Source: Erigeron canadensis (Eukaryota > Streptophyta > Magnoliopsida > Asterales > Asteraceae). Taken from it: a stretch of DNA of 64,000 nt. The position numbers were made by a program, and so were the translations under genes. The notes beneath the pieces are model-generated. The model ran no database searches. It worked only from the letters and a program-made list of their open reading frames with translations, and was not told the DNA's origin. The DNA lies in NCBI RefSeq assembly GCF_010389155.1, contig NC_057769.1, positions 3,162,001-3,226,000 on the forward strand, given 5' to 3'. Below are positions 1-11,691 of the stretch, piece after piece; positions within the stretch are counted from its first letter, which is position 1; every line of letters starts with the position of its first letter.

Positions 1-2488
1 TTTTAAGTGACTAGTATTATTTTTATAATGGGTTTGTACGTTTATAAAAAGCTAGCCAAGCTAGTTTCAAATTTTATTTTAAATGGACTTTTGAAGTGAT
101 TAAAACGCGGCGTCTGCAGTACGAAACTAACTAATAATGATGTGTGAAATCGTGAAAAACCATTAGCCAAAAAAGACGAGAGATACGACTAATTAATTGG
201 TTTTGGTTCTATTAATTATCAGTTAATACGTACGATTGTAACAACTAGTCATTAAACTTTTCTTGAAAGTATATATTATGAGGATTGTAAGATGATTACG
301 ACTTATCAACCCATTGAAAGAAACCATGGATACATCAAGTTGTGTGCTATAAATGTATTCGGCAATTGCATATATAATCAGATTGTCAAATAGTTTGAAA
401 CTAGATTTTAGACCCGTGTCCAATACTGGACACGAGATTTACGATATTATCAATATTAAATATTCATACATTTAAGTCATAAATTATAATTTTGTAAAAA
501 TATGGTTTTAAGTGTTATATTTTGCAAGTTGTAGTACAATAATCATAGGTTCGTCACTGTCATTATTAGCCTAGACATATTGATTGATATGTTTGTCGTA
601 GTCATTCCACAAGACACATGTTATATATAATAATTTCTCTATTATAGAATATTTTGAAACCAATTGTACTCATAATGTGATATTATTATGAAAAATATTT
701 AAGAATTAAAATATAAACATACTTGTGATTCTGTACTTGACATTCAAGTATATGTATTTGATCATAATGCGGATCCAAAACACGCATAGGTTTATTTTCA
801 ATCACATGTCCTATAATAATTTGATTACAGTTAGAATTGTTTCTATATTCTTTGATAACAATTAGGACTCTTGATTTGAAATTCCTATTGTGTTTAAAAT
901 GATGATGTTATATATAGTCATCTGTTATTATGTTTGAAATATATATCTAGAGTTTAATTTATGTTTATATTAAATATTAAACTAAATATTAATATTTATA
1001 ATTTATAAAAATCTAATCTAATATTTGTTAATAAGTCATTAGGTTTTGAAATAAATTTTTGTAGACAATATTTCATATGTTGAACTTTTTTTAATTAATT
1101 AAATGATTGCAAATTTTAAATAGTTCTCTCAAGTTGATGACTAAAAATATATTTAGATTAAGTATTCAGGACTAAAAAGTGTAAATTATTGATGAAAAAC
1201 AAAAAAGTGTAAATTAATGAGACTTTTTATACAAATTAATATATATATCAATATAATAATATATTTGGATAATGATCATCAAGATTTTTAACTTGTAGTT
1301 TATCTAAATGATGACATCATCAAAAGTCAATTTGATGAAATTGAGTGATGTAATTGGTTGATAAGTCATTAGTTCAACTGTCTTATAATATATTAAGATT
1401 AAGATTAAGATATCGAAACAACCTAAAATAGCAAATAGTCTACTCTAGGACGTACACTTCAATGTAATAATCATGCCAATATTACTTTCATATATCTCCG
1501 AATTGATCTGAATGTGTTATTGTGTAACATGTTTACACATAAAACATAATAACTAGATATATATAGTGTGCAGTTGTGCACTACAGAATATTACTTTCAT
1601 ATTTATTCACATTTCAAAGATAAACAAAAACAACACGAAACTAGAAAATTAGGCTTACATTAAATAATAATATCTTTACATGATTGTGGATAAAGAATCG
1701 ATACGCTACATACCAAACTATAGCAGTATATAACATTTATCTTCTTCAATTTTTAAAACGTTATTTAATACCCCCTCTCTGATTTTTACTTTTGTTGTAT
1801 CTAATTAAATACATAACAGTATGCAAGCTTTTCCCAACTATATATTGCGTGAATTATTAATATTGAATGATTTTCGATCTTTTTGTGATTAACAACACTT
1901 TTCAGCTACTATTTTTTTTTCTTCCGCCTTTGAAAAGATAAGAAAATCGAGTATTGGAACTCTTATCAATCATATCCATTTACGAGTACATGATAATTTA
2001 ACGTGTTGATTAATTAATGATAAACGAGTGAACATTAGTTACAATCACTAACGAAGTTTCCACATAAATCCCACCCACCCAATGAAACAAATACTTGTGA
2101 GTAACGGTGAAACTAAAAGCAACAGATACTGAAAGTGATTAGTCGTTGTTAATCACACAAGAAGAAAATCCAAATCGGCCTCCAATCAGAAGCATGCATG
2201 TGGATGTGGTCCTTTTGATTGCCATCAACTAACTGAGTATTTCACACTGTACTTATAAACTCAAACAAAGTTAGAAACTAGATTGGTTTATGGATATTTT
2301 TAGTTGAACCAAATATATATATAAACCACTTAGTTCTATCAAAAGTTTTACTACTCGATCGTACCTAATTAATTCAAAGTTCAATTTTACTCACGCTCTT
2401 AGTCTTGCCTAACTAGTGTATTGCCAACCAAATGAGTTAGTGGGCCCAACTCTTCAAGCCCGTCACATTGCACTTTAATCAATATCCA
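1..2488. other. AT-rich intergenic DNA without a recognisable gene
   Basis: Very AT-rich sequence with scattered short A/T runs. Open frames are short and show no family resemblance. I see no tRNA, rRNA or clear transposon boundary in this stretch. Confidence 0.6.
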
Positions 2489-2491
2489 TTA

Positions 2492-2758
2492 GACTATCTC
2501 CAATGGGGTGTCTTTGTGTTTCCTTGAATATTCTTTGCCGTTGAAGATTGTTCAAAACTAAAGATTTTTTGAAGAATGTCCTTACTTGTTTTTACCTAAT
2601 ATATTTTTGTTTTTAATTGAAGAAAAAAAGAATATGTAAGCATATGTAAAGATGTTTGTAGGGTTGACAATAAAATTATAGGATTTAAATGATGTATAAG
2701 GATTTGTAAAAACATGATGTGACAGCTCAAGTAGGCATTCTTAGCATTGGATATAACC
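2492..2758. mobile_element. Tourist/PIF-Harbinger-type MITE
   Basis: A 267-bp element is flanked by TTA on both sides (2489-2491 and 2759-2761), the target duplication usual for PIF/Harbinger insertions. The left end GACTATCTCCAATGG and the reverse complement of the right end, GGTTATATCCAATGC, match at 11 of 15 positions. There is no coding capacity, so it would need a transposase in trans. The family call rests on TSD size and the terminal repeat. Confidence 0.6.
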
Positions 2759-2887
2759 TTACAAATAGCTAGAGGTGTTTGATCAAATGAAAAATCTAAG
2801 ATATAAATTACTCACCACTTCTATCCAAAAAAAATTAGCCACCAAACATTTGACTTTTTAAATTCAATTTTTGTAACTTTATAAATT

Positions 2888-3018
2888 GGGAAGTGATATT
2901 CATACCACTTCTTTTGATAGATGTATCATAATTGTGCAATGTTAACTTGTATAGTCAGTTATACAGTTTGTACATTATGATACATCTATAAAAATTTATG
3001 GTACAAATAACATTTCCC
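2888..3018. mobile_element. Small Mutator-type MITE with 9-bp target duplication
   Basis: A 131-bp near-palindromic element. It starts GGGAAGTGATATTCATACC and ends with the imperfect complement GGTACAAATAACATTTCCC. It is flanked by the perfect 9-bp direct repeat TTATAAATT (2879-2887 and 3019-3027). A 9-bp duplication is the hallmark of Mutator-like transposition. Internally, GATGTATCATAAT is mirrored by ATTATGATACATC, so the whole unit can fold into a hairpin. Confidence 0.7.
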
Positions 3019-3027
3019 TTATAAATT

Positions 3028-3601
3028 GTTATTTTAAGTATTACTCTTATAACACAAACAAATTAAATGGTTAAGGTTAAAACTAATATAAATGACTTTT
3101 AAAAAAAAGTGCTGAAACAGAACGAGTACTAAACTCTATTAACCTTTCACAAGCGAGAAAAAGTATATGCTAGGAACTCTTAAAATTACAAGAACTTTTA
3201 GGATTGCTTACACATGTTCCTAGTACATAAATTTTTACTACCGGTACGTAATGATGATATGATATAAGAGTATGATTTTTTAAAATTTCTTTCTAAGTAT
3301 TAAATCTAAGTCATCAAATAAAATTAGGTCACAAAATAAATAAAAAGATGAAAAGTTGAATCCCGCAAGTTAAAATTTCATAATATTATCATAATTTTTA
3401 GAACTTTAATTTATTAGAGAATGAATAATTATTTCTGAAGTAATATATATAGCTTGCACTTTTTACTAGTTACTAATTAGTAATTAATTATACTTAAATC
3501 AAAATTCAATAGCAAGTTGTTTTGCTCAATCAGCTTAGTGATGAGGATAACTTGACTGTAACAAACTTTTGGATAATTGTATTAAATTCCAACAATAAAA
3601 A
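3028..3601. other. Intergenic, nothing recognised
   Basis: AT-rich DNA between two MITEs. No coding region, RNA gene or repeat boundary could be supported. Confidence 0.5.
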
Positions 3602-3603
3602 TA

Positions 3604-4204
3604 CAATAGAAACTCTATAAAATAATACACTTGGATCAACAAAATTTATTAATTAAAAGAGTTATTAATTAATCGATAAATTAATAGTTTATAGAGTTTA
3701 CAAACACCTTTCAAGCTTCCACTTAATTATTGTATACAATACATGTATATCAAATGAACGTTATTGGAATTAATAAAGATGATATCGATGAAGAAGATGA
3801 TGAAAGTTCTACAATGGAGCCCCCTTCGTGAAACGAAGCTATTAAAGCGGCAATCACATTGAACAATTTCTTGTTGAGCTATGAGAAAACAACATCAGAA
3901 GTTCATACCATGCTAAGAAAAATTAGAGACGAGATTCAAGGGGAAATTGATTTCAACAAAAAACAAAAGACAATTGAGTCATTTTTCAAGAAACCTTCAT
4001 AAATCATTCGTGTATTATACTATATATAAGGAATTGTTAATTTATATTTTTATATGGGGTCTAAAGAAATTATCAAAAATGTATTATCTTATAATTTTAG
4101 TGAATTATTAATTTAGCACCTTTTCCTTGATTCAGGACCGGCAAAAAATATTATCTTAGAGAGTTTATTAAATAATCGAGTATTAATTTATTGAGTTTCT
4201 ATTG
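3604..4204 (+). mobile_element. pogo/Lemi1-like Tc1-mariner element
   Basis: A 601-bp element is flanked by TA on both sides (3602-3603, 4205-4206). The left end reads CAATAGAAACTCTATAAAAT, and the right end reverse-complements to CAATAGAAACTCAATAAATT. These ends resemble the Emigrant/Lemi1 group of plant pogo-like elements, as I remember them. The interior keeps the tail of a transposase gene (separate entry), so this is an internally deleted copy rather than a pure MITE. Confidence 0.7.
3779..4001 (+). pseudogene. C-terminal remnant of a pogo/Tigger-type transposase
   Basis: One frame reads an acidic stretch (DDIDEEDDESST), then a TGA at about 3830, then NEAIKAAITLNNFLLSYEKT and further on LRKIRDEIQGEIDF, QKTIESFFKKPS and a TAA ending at 4001. 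This matches the charged C-terminal tail of plant Tigger/pogo-like (CENP-B-type) transposases, which end in a short K-Q-x-T-I-x-S-F-F motif. The DDE catalytic core and DNA-binding domain are missing. The piece lies inside TA-flanked inverted repeats, which supports the assignment. It cannot be functional. Confidence 0.6.
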
Positions 4205-4206
4205 TA

Positions 4207-5250
4207 TAAGCAATAGCAACGTACATAGAATAAAATAAATTCATTTCAAAATAAAACAAGTTTTTAAAATTAGTTAATACTATTCGCTCAATGAAACCAT
4301 TTTCATTTTATTTCCTACGCCAATTCATCAATCTAGATATATGGTAGTAAATACGGATCCGGGTTCACACAGTCCCTGAACAATTCAAGAGGCGGCGTAT
4401 ATATAATATATAAAATGTATGAGATATATGATGATGGCAAAAGCCGCTTGTAGAATTAGAATTCCTGCACATATAGCTAGCTTCTATATAGTGCTAAATG
4501 CTAATAACTACTTTGAAAAATATATCGATTCAACCTTCTAGATTTTTTGAATTTCAAGTTTCAAATATATATATATATATCGATCTAGAAATTATTTCGG
4601 AAAGTCCATATTGTGATACAATTAAGCTAAAACACTCCCGTCACTCCTTCTAGTATGGTTTTATTTGTTATTCAAGATTCTAATTAAGAAGAAAAAGCTA
4701 GAAGAAAAAATTTGTTGAGTCAATAATGATATTAAGGACCTAGCTATATTTGGATCACAACTATAAAGAAACTAGATACTTAGAAAGGACTAATTGAAAT
4801 GATACTTCTTAATATAATCTAACTATAGGGTATGTAACTAAGCTGGTTAATTATTTGTTAATTCATGTATAACTAAACGTTTAAAGTGATAACAAAACAT
4901 TAGCCGATTAACGTGTAGTCCGGTAATTAACACACATTTTTTCCCCAGAAGGGATTTACTAAATACAGTCTTTAGAGCTGTGTTTAAGGTGCATAAATTG
5001 TTTATATATTTATCATGAAAATTAAGATACGGACTTTTAATACAGAAGGTATTGTATTTAGCATTTCGTTTTACAGAATATTACTTTTACAATTATCATT
5101 TGGGAAAAAGAACTATATCTCCTAATTAAATAGAAACACACGCGCGTGAGGTGCACGTACATGAACGTATATAAGATGAATTTCCTGGAACTTTCGTCGA
5201 TCGATCTATTCCTTAACCACAGCAATTACCAATCTTTTACAGGCGTACGT
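4207..5250. other. Intergenic and distal promoter of the first zinc-finger gene
   Basis: AT-rich sequence with a short TA microsatellite near 4567-4580. No gene or bounded transposon is visible. The last part (5141-5250) contains CGCG-rich words (CACGCGCGTG near 5141-5150), probably in the upstream region of the zinc-finger gene at 5482. Confidence 0.45.
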
Positions 5251-5260
5251 ACGCGCTCAC
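5251..5260 (+). promoter_or_regulatory. Shared CGCG promoter motif ACGCGCTCAC (copy 1)
   Basis: This 10-mer lies 231 bp upstream of the ATG of the first zinc-finger gene. The identical 10-mer sits 146 bp upstream of its paralogue's ATG (11546-11555). The core CGCG fits the known CAMTA (calmodulin-binding transcription activator) site. Its role here is inference from conservation between paralogous promoters. Confidence 0.45.
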
Positions 5261-5406
5261 TTACACGCCCCTCATCTTTGCTTCAAGTTTCAACAACACA
5301 CATCACTCCACATACACACACACACACACACATAATAAACTTAAACTATATATATATACCACCAAACCCTCACTCCAAAACATAAAACCATATATTCCAA
5401 CAACAC

Positions 5407-5412
5407 TATAAA
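5407..5412 (+). promoter_or_regulatory. TATA box of the first zinc-finger gene
   Basis: TATAAA lies 75 bp upstream of the start codon, a typical plant spacing for a short 5' leader. A CA dinucleotide run (about 5313-5332) lies just upstream. Confidence 0.55.
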
Positions 5413-5481
5413 GGCTTAAGACATTATCCTTTTGTGTCACACCAAACATATCAACTTAATTAATTATACGTACAAATTAAA

Positions 5482-5946
5482 ATGACAGTGAAGAGAAGCT
5501 GGGAAGACGATCAAGAAGTCGAGAAGTTAGCCATGGCAAATTGCTTAATGCTGCTATCACGTGTCGGTGAATCGGGTGGTCGGGTTTTTAATTGCAAAAC
5601 ATGTAACAAAGAATTTAAATCATTTCAAGCTCTAGGGGGGCACCGTGCAAGTCACAAACGTACTAAATTATTATTATCATCAAATAATAATCAAGTACAA
5701 TTATCTCCACCGAAACCTAAGTCCCACGAATGTTCTATTTGCGGCCTAGAGTTCGCGATTGGACAAGCGTTGGGTGGTCATATGAGACGACATCGTGACA
5801 TTATTAGCAACGAGAAAATCGGTGTGGTCGTTTTGCCTAAGAACGGAAAAAGAGGCGGGTTGTGTGATCTGGATTTGAACCTGACACCTTATGAAAATGA
5901 TATGAAGCTGTGGAGTACTAGTGTTAAAACGACTCTTGCTACGTAA
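5482..5946 (+). CDS. C2H2 zinc-finger transcriptional repressor with EAR motif (ZAT11/ZAT12-like)
   Basis: An intronless 154-residue protein, the usual architecture and size of the two-finger plant ZAT group. In order: a short N-terminal leucine-rich L-box-like segment ([14 protein letters not shown], about residues 12-25); finger 1 ([20 protein letters not shown] followed by H) with the plant-specific QALGGH DNA-contact motif; a basic stretch after it; finger 2 ([20 protein letters not shown] followed by H), also QALGGH; and a C-terminal EAR repression motif, [15 protein letters not shown] motifs recruit TOPLESS-type co-repressors, so the protein should be a nuclear repressor. Relatives act in oxidative, cold, salt or pathogen responses. 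A paralogue lies 6.2 kb downstream on the same strand. The ATG opens the frame, with a TATA box 75 bp ahead. Which ZAT it is orthologous to is uncertain. Confidence 0.92.
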   Translation: MTVKRSWEDDQEVEKLAMANCLMLLSRVGESGGRVFNCKTCNKEFKSFQALGGHRASHKRTKLLLSSNNNQVQLSPPKPKSHECSICGLEFAIGQALGGHMRRHRDIISNEKIGVVVLPKNGKRGGLCDLDLNLTPYENDMKLWSTSVKTTLAT

Positions 5947-6400
5947 ATTTAAACGAAAAGGTGTCGTTCTTTCTTGAAAGTACGTACGTGCGTAGTATAT
6001 ATATGAAGTTGATGGCATTGGTATATAGTCATCACTGGATCGATTTTGTATATATAATTCAGGATTATATGTATATTCTAGATTTTAAATTTATGTACTG
6101 ATATTTTGATCTTTTTTATTTTTGAGTTTAATTAATTAAGTAAGTTTTGTGTAGAATCTAGGTAGGTAATAGAGCCTATATTTAATTTCATATAAAACAA
6201 GTTCGTTTATTATTTACCTAGCTTAATTGTATATATACTTAACGTATTTGATTTCTGTTTTTGATTTTTTTTATTTTTTTCATAGTAATAAGTACGGAAA
6301 CAAATTAAAAAGCAAGAAACCATGTTAAAATAGATAATGACGGCGACCGCTGGCGGTGGTGGTAACAGTGGCATCGTTAAGTGAGATACATAATTGATGT
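5947..6400. other. 3' flank of the first zinc-finger gene
   Basis: AT-rich 3' region with no further gene. A short GC-rich patch (6340-6375, GGCGACCGCTGGCGGTGG) contains the imperfect palindrome CCGCTGGCGG, just before the CACTA-like element. Confidence 0.4.
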
Positions 6401-7201
6401 CACTACAAACAATATTGCATTTTTCACACTTTTAATGAATGTGAAAAAATAAAAAATTTTGTTACGCTTTGTTGTGTGTAAAAACATATAGACATAAAAC
6501 TGTGAAAAAATTTCTCCACACTAAAAAGTATGTAGAACTAAAAGTTCACACTTTTTAGTTGCCGTGAACAAATGAGGTGTTACAAAATAATTATGAAATT
6601 TCACACTAAAAAGTGTGAATTCATAGTTGTACAAACTTTTTGGTGAAGGAAAATTTCTACACACTTTTATTTTTATATATTTTTATACATAAAAAAGTGT
6701 GACAAAATTTTTAATTTGTTTACATAAAATAAAATTGAAGCTTAAAAAAGTTTTGGTCAAAATAATAAAAAGTTAAAACACTAAACATATCAGTATATCT
6801 TTTAGTATCACAAAAATTAACACCGTTAGCAACAAATAAGCCGTTAGAAACTAAGAGACTACATTAGCGACTAATTTATGGGAAGACGCAAATTAACGAC
6901 ATCTTTAGAGATGCTTTTATCAAATGACGCCAATTGACGACACCATTAGCGATGTACAATAGGAAGTCGCAAAGTTAGCGATATCATTAGCCACATGTTC
7001 AAGAACGTCGCAATTGCGACTTAATTTGCTACAACTTTTGCGACTTTGTAAAATTCAAATATTTTGCGATTCGATTTTCGACTTAGGTTGCGACAATGAC
7101 AACGAGGGTGTCACTAAACAAATCTCTACTCGCATCGCAAAATAGCGACTTCTAATTGTGAGTCGCTATGTTTGTCTCTAAATGATTGTTTTCTTGTAGT
7201 G
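6401..7201. mobile_element. CACTA-type non-autonomous element, possibly composite
   Basis: The stretch begins CACTACAAACAA and ends TTGTTTTCTTGTAGTG, so the outermost eight bases form a perfect CACTACAA inverted repeat, the signature of the CACTA (En/Spm) superfamily. The left half repeats TTCACACTAAAAAGTGTG-like words, while the right half repeats GTCGCTA/TTGCGAC words. The flanking three bases (TGT and GAC) do not form the expected target duplication. The two ends may therefore come from different elements. No transposase is encoded. Confidence 0.55.
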
Positions 7202-7256
7202 GACGACGTATAGGTTGTGAGGTAACGGAAAACTTCCCCTATGTATGTATAGTATA

Positions 7257-7547
7257 GGGATTAGTTTTTTAAAATATAAATAATTTTACGTGAATTGTCA
7301 TAGTGTGTGTGCAACTTCATTAATTCATATTCATTATATGTAATGGAATTTTAAATCATGTGCGTTCTATGTATCCGTGTATATGTGGCAATCATATAAG
7401 CTGTCACTTGTAAATTTTTTGTTGGTCGAATACATACAATGCACACGATTTTAATGTTCATTACTTACAACGCACAAGCTAGATTGAAGTTCGACACACA
7501 TTATGATAATTTGTATAAAGTTGTTTACATTTTGAAATACGAATCCC
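7257..7547. mobile_element. Mutator-type MITE, family A copy 1
   Basis: A 291-bp unit starts GGGATTAGT and ends CGAATCCC. It is clearly homologous along its length to the unit at 16895-17178: both carry ATGTGGCAATCA followed by a CACTTGTAA word, and GGTCGAATACATACAATGCA. The second copy has a perfect 9-bp target duplication, which assigns the family. Here the flanks have diverged (about 5 of 9 match), suggesting an older insertion. Confidence 0.6.
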
Positions 7548-10500
7548 ATGTGTATATATATATAATAGTATGAAAAATGGTTGAAAAATAAAATCGGTCT
7601 TTATAAAACGAGCCGTTTAACACGCTCCAACCTCATACTCACACACTTTAGCCCCTTCTCCATGGAGAAGGGAAATCACGAGTTCACGACGGCAACAAAG
7701 ACGATGTAGTAGTGTCAATAATTTTCTTCAAGACGTGGAGGACGGCTGGTGTCGTTATAATTATTTTACTGGGGACGGCGCGGTTGCACATCAAATTTAG
7801 TTACCGTGGACAGGAGTTAATTGCTTGAGGTCGTCCTTGGTTGTGAGTCTAGAAGAGTAAGAACTACATTACACAGTCAAATTAGTACTAGTACATAACA
7901 TACGGCTGCTTACGTAACCACTTCAATTCATTTTCAAACAAGCTAGAGAACTCTGTTACATATATTTTTCTATATTAATTGGGCCCCGTATGCAGTTTTT
8001 CCAATTGACACACCATGCTTAAAACCCAAATAACTATATATATTATATGGGTATGTTTTACTATTTTTATTTTTCATATTTTTAAACAACTACAAAATTC
8101 ACTAAAAATTTATATAACTTTAAACCATAACTCTCTCAGTTTATATGTTGTTCGAAGAGATATGTTTCTCTATGCGCTATAAAACTTAAATGGAATTTTA
8201 CTAAGTTCTCTTTATCTATATGTTGTATGTAAAATGATAAAGGGATAAAAAGGGCAAAGGAAAGATAAGTAAGCGGTTCGAAGAACCTCAAACCTGGGAA
8301 GTATAATGGTGTAAATGGTAATTCATTACCCAAATTCAATAGAAAAGACTTTAAAGGATCGAATCATCTTAACTCTTTTTGTCAATCATTTCACGGAAAG
8401 TTTCCAATAAAGTAACACCATAGCTGAAGGTCATGATTTTTTTATATATAATTCTTTTAGAACTACGAGTGTTAGACGATAATGGTTCAAATGCAGCAGT
8501 GACATCTAAATAGGACAATATGCTTTAAGTTGAAATCCACGTAATTTTGTAGAACAAATTAAAAGTGATAACAATATGCCCATACGCTCTCAAGAGGTAA
8601 ATGTCTGAAATCATGGATGCCGTCCCTCCCTCCCTCAAACTCACGACCACCACTAGCCACCACCAGGGATGCCGTCCACCACCATCAAAACCACCCAAAA
8701 TCATCTTCAAACATCATCTATCAACATCTAATAACAATTCATGGTGATTTGAGTAATCAAAGCCTTGAAATCTAAGTCTAATAATAAGATTTAATATGAA
8801 AAACCTCCCTCTCTTCTTCTCTTTTCTTGGCTGATTTTGAACAACCCCAAGACCCCTAAAAATCATCTTTAATCATCAAACACTGTTGTATATCATTAGA
8901 TCTAAATCCTTGGGGCAGAAACAAGGTATATGGAAGCCGAAAAGACCACCCTTCTTCTCCATGAAGGGCTGGTCGAAATTTAAATGGGTGAAAATCCATA
9001 TATTCTCTTTTCATTTCATCTTCTAAATCCTCTTCAATGATTTGTCTATGCATCATTGATGTTTGGCCTTTGGGTTCAAACCCTTAATCATTGTTTAAGA
9101 TAAAAGAATGATGAATTTAGTTACTATTATATTTCTAGTATATTTTAAATTATTTTCATTGGGATTCATCACTAAAAAGTTTATTCTTATTATTCCTTAT
9201 TAGATCCAAGTTGATTTTATTTTTTTGTTGTATATTCTTTGTTCTTGTTTGTATGTGATAAATTATGTTGGATCTAATGATTGGATAACATAAGAAAAAT
9301 AAGAAATGTAAAGTAAACTCTTTGACTCATTAACATGAGTAAAGATTTATTAATTAATGTACTTTTGTTTGGATCTATGCATGTGAAAGAAATTCCAACA
9401 AATTGTATGGTTTCACATCTTAAATCCTTACACTAGAATATAGTTAATATTTTCATCAATCATGTCATATCACTTTTGTATTAATACATACTTGTGCACT
9501 TTAACTACAAGTGTACCGCACACGCATGAGTATGAGCACAAGTATGTGATGATCCAAAAGATTCATATGTGTATATATAAGTTTATACTTATATGTTTTC
9601 TCTAGTGCACTTGGGAAAACACCTACCGATTGTATGGTCTTGGGTGCACTAGTGTGTTCATGCAAACGATTATACCTATCCGAAACACCACATCCTTGAA
9701 TTGACGGGAACCGGTATCATGTATGGTCTCGTCGGCATCAACACGTACATATAAATATAAAGTATATGTAAGTATATGTTTAAGATGGAATTAATACAAG
9801 ACACTTTTATAAGATCTACATTTATTTGTCATCTTAAATGATAAACTCAACAACCAACTAAATAAACTTTAAACCATACTTTCAATAAAGCTTTAGGGTG
9901 ATGAAAACCTTTAAAAATAATCCAACACTAACATCCTATACTAAAATAAATTATATTTTCTTCTATAGGGCATACTTAATCAACTCATCCATTCTCATCA
10001 TCTAGACTCTCTAAAGATGATATCTCCTTAGCCCCATCTTACTATTATATTTTGGGCTGCAATACATACTCTTACTTTTATGAACACAAGCACATGCACA
10101 ACGGTATACAAGGCTATTATAAGTTACTATGTTCACAACAAGTCCTCACAATCATGATACGTTAATTATGGATTTAAATGTGGATATGTTGAATAGCACT
10201 ATTTGGGTTGACACACCCCACCCGACATAAACACGGCGGGGAGCCGAACAGGTGACACATAGCTAAACGTTTTATTAAAACCTAAGAGACTCACCAACAT
10301 TATGTTGACACAATTTAGTATGTATTGCAGGTGATTAGCTGTTGTCATGCTCGGAATGCTACTTGCATGTTGTTCGCTTGTACTTGTTGAATAAATACCC
10401 TACCCACCATGCCTTCTAGTGCTCCATCTTTTTCTAAAAGATATGGACTCGTAGATCAAATGTCATTTCTTAATGTTTTCAAATCAAAACTATTTCGATT

Positions 10501-11400
10501 TCATGTAATGTATTTGGATCCTTGAATAATTATGTTTTATAAAATGCAAGTTTTAAAACGACTACGTTTTGAGTCGTTCAATATACTCTTGTGTTGTGAT
10601 ATTATGAAAGTCACGCCCCACCCGTTGACCCGTATGTGATCGACTTGTATACTTGTGATCATAGCAATATTCGTGCATATGTGATCAAGAATCCAAATCT
10701 TCACATAATTGTATAACGGATGATAATTCATGCCTTTACACAATTATAAACTTCAAAATTATACATAAGTTATTCAGAAAGCAATCAAAAAACAATTTTC
10801 ATGTAAAAAATATACATTGGTTGGGCTTGATTTGAAAAGTTCTCAAAGGTTCTCGTAAAACAAAAGTTGTCAAAATAACTTTTCACTATATATACAATAT
10901 ATATATATTTTCTTATACATCATTTTGAGTATTAAGTATTAACTCAAAGATCCAAGATATACCAGAGTAACACCCTCCTCAAATCTTATATTATAACTTC
11001 AAAATACTCAAATATTTTTCTCTTTTATTAACTATTTTAATAGCCTTACCTAATATATCTATAATATCATTATTTATATAATTTATAATGTAAATCTGTC
11101 AAGCCTTAAAATAAAAATACATTACATCCTTTAACATCAATTAATTTTACATTACTAACATTGTCTCCCCCACCATCTGTCACCTCCACCACCGTTCCCT
11201 GCAGTCGCCACTGCCGCCGCCACCACCACCCCGTGCCGCTATTACTATCGCCGTTGTATTACACGGGCATATGACTTGTTAATTTTTACGAAAGATTTTT
11301 TTTCATTTTCCCTTTTTTGAACTATGTCTACGTAAATCCGTAAATGAATACCTACAATATGGGTGATTTATACATCATATACATGGTAATTACAACAACA
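7548..11400. other. Long intergenic stretch with degenerate transposon-like DNA, no gene
   Basis: No coding exon is supported. 8580-8720 holds CCA/CCT-rich sequence with the word GGATGCCGTCC twice. 9480-9740 has a short hairpin (CTAGTGCAC at 9602-9610 and GTGCACTAG at 9644-9652) and a repeated ATTGTATGGTCTTG/ATGTATGGTCTCG word. 10200-10250 and 10610-10640 carry CCCCACCCG words. 11165-11275 is a CCN-rich patch ending in a weak CCGT...ACGG hairpin, reminiscent of a Helitron 3' end. These look like decayed retroelement pieces, but I could not define their borders. Confidence 0.4.
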
Positions 11401-11418
11401 CCAATGATGGTCCACACC

Positions 11419-11471
11419 TTGACTAAGACTCAACAAGTTTTGACATAAACAAATCTTGACTCTTTCGTCAA
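11419..11471 (+). promoter_or_regulatory. W-box cluster upstream of the second zinc-finger gene
   Basis: Four TTGAC cores lie within 53 bp: TTGACT at 11419, TTGAC at 11440, TTGACT at 11456, and a reverse-strand copy (GTCAA) at 11467-11471. TTGAC(C/T) is the known WRKY-factor binding core. The density 220-275 bp upstream of the ATG suggests stress or WRKY control, which fits the ZAT family. The function is inference. Confidence 0.45.
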
Positions 11472-11545
11472 AGACTTCCGCAAACTTCCTCGAATCTTTA
11501 AAAAAAAAGACCAATGCAACAATAAGTTTCGTATAATCTATCCTA

Positions 11546-11555
11546 ACGCGCTCAC
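11546..11555 (+). promoter_or_regulatory. Shared CGCG promoter motif ACGCGCTCAC (copy 2)
   Basis: Identical 10-mer to that at 5251-5260, here 146 bp before the ATG. It is followed at once by CACGTCA, an ACGT-core element of the ABRE/bZIP type. Conservation in both paralogous promoters suggests a retained CAMTA-like control site. Confidence 0.45.
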
Positions 11556-11611
11556 CACGTCATCATTTTCTAATGGTCCATATATATAGGTTAAAATGGT
11601 AACAAGAAGTA

Positions 11612-11617
11612 TATAAA
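11612..11617 (+). promoter_or_regulatory. TATA box of the second zinc-finger gene
   Basis: TATAAA lies 80 bp before the ATG at 11692, almost the same spacing as in the paralogue at 5482. Confidence 0.5.
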
Positions 11618-11691
11618 CACATTAAGACTTTTCTATATAACTCACTCTACTCTAGCTATTTTGCTAGTGTCGTTTTTTGTAAATTTTGAAA

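Noticed and set aside
5146..5385. 79-codon plus-strand frame just upstream of the first zinc-finger gene
   Set aside because: It overlaps the promoter and a CA repeat (poly Thr-His) and ends just before the TATA box. No family resemblance.
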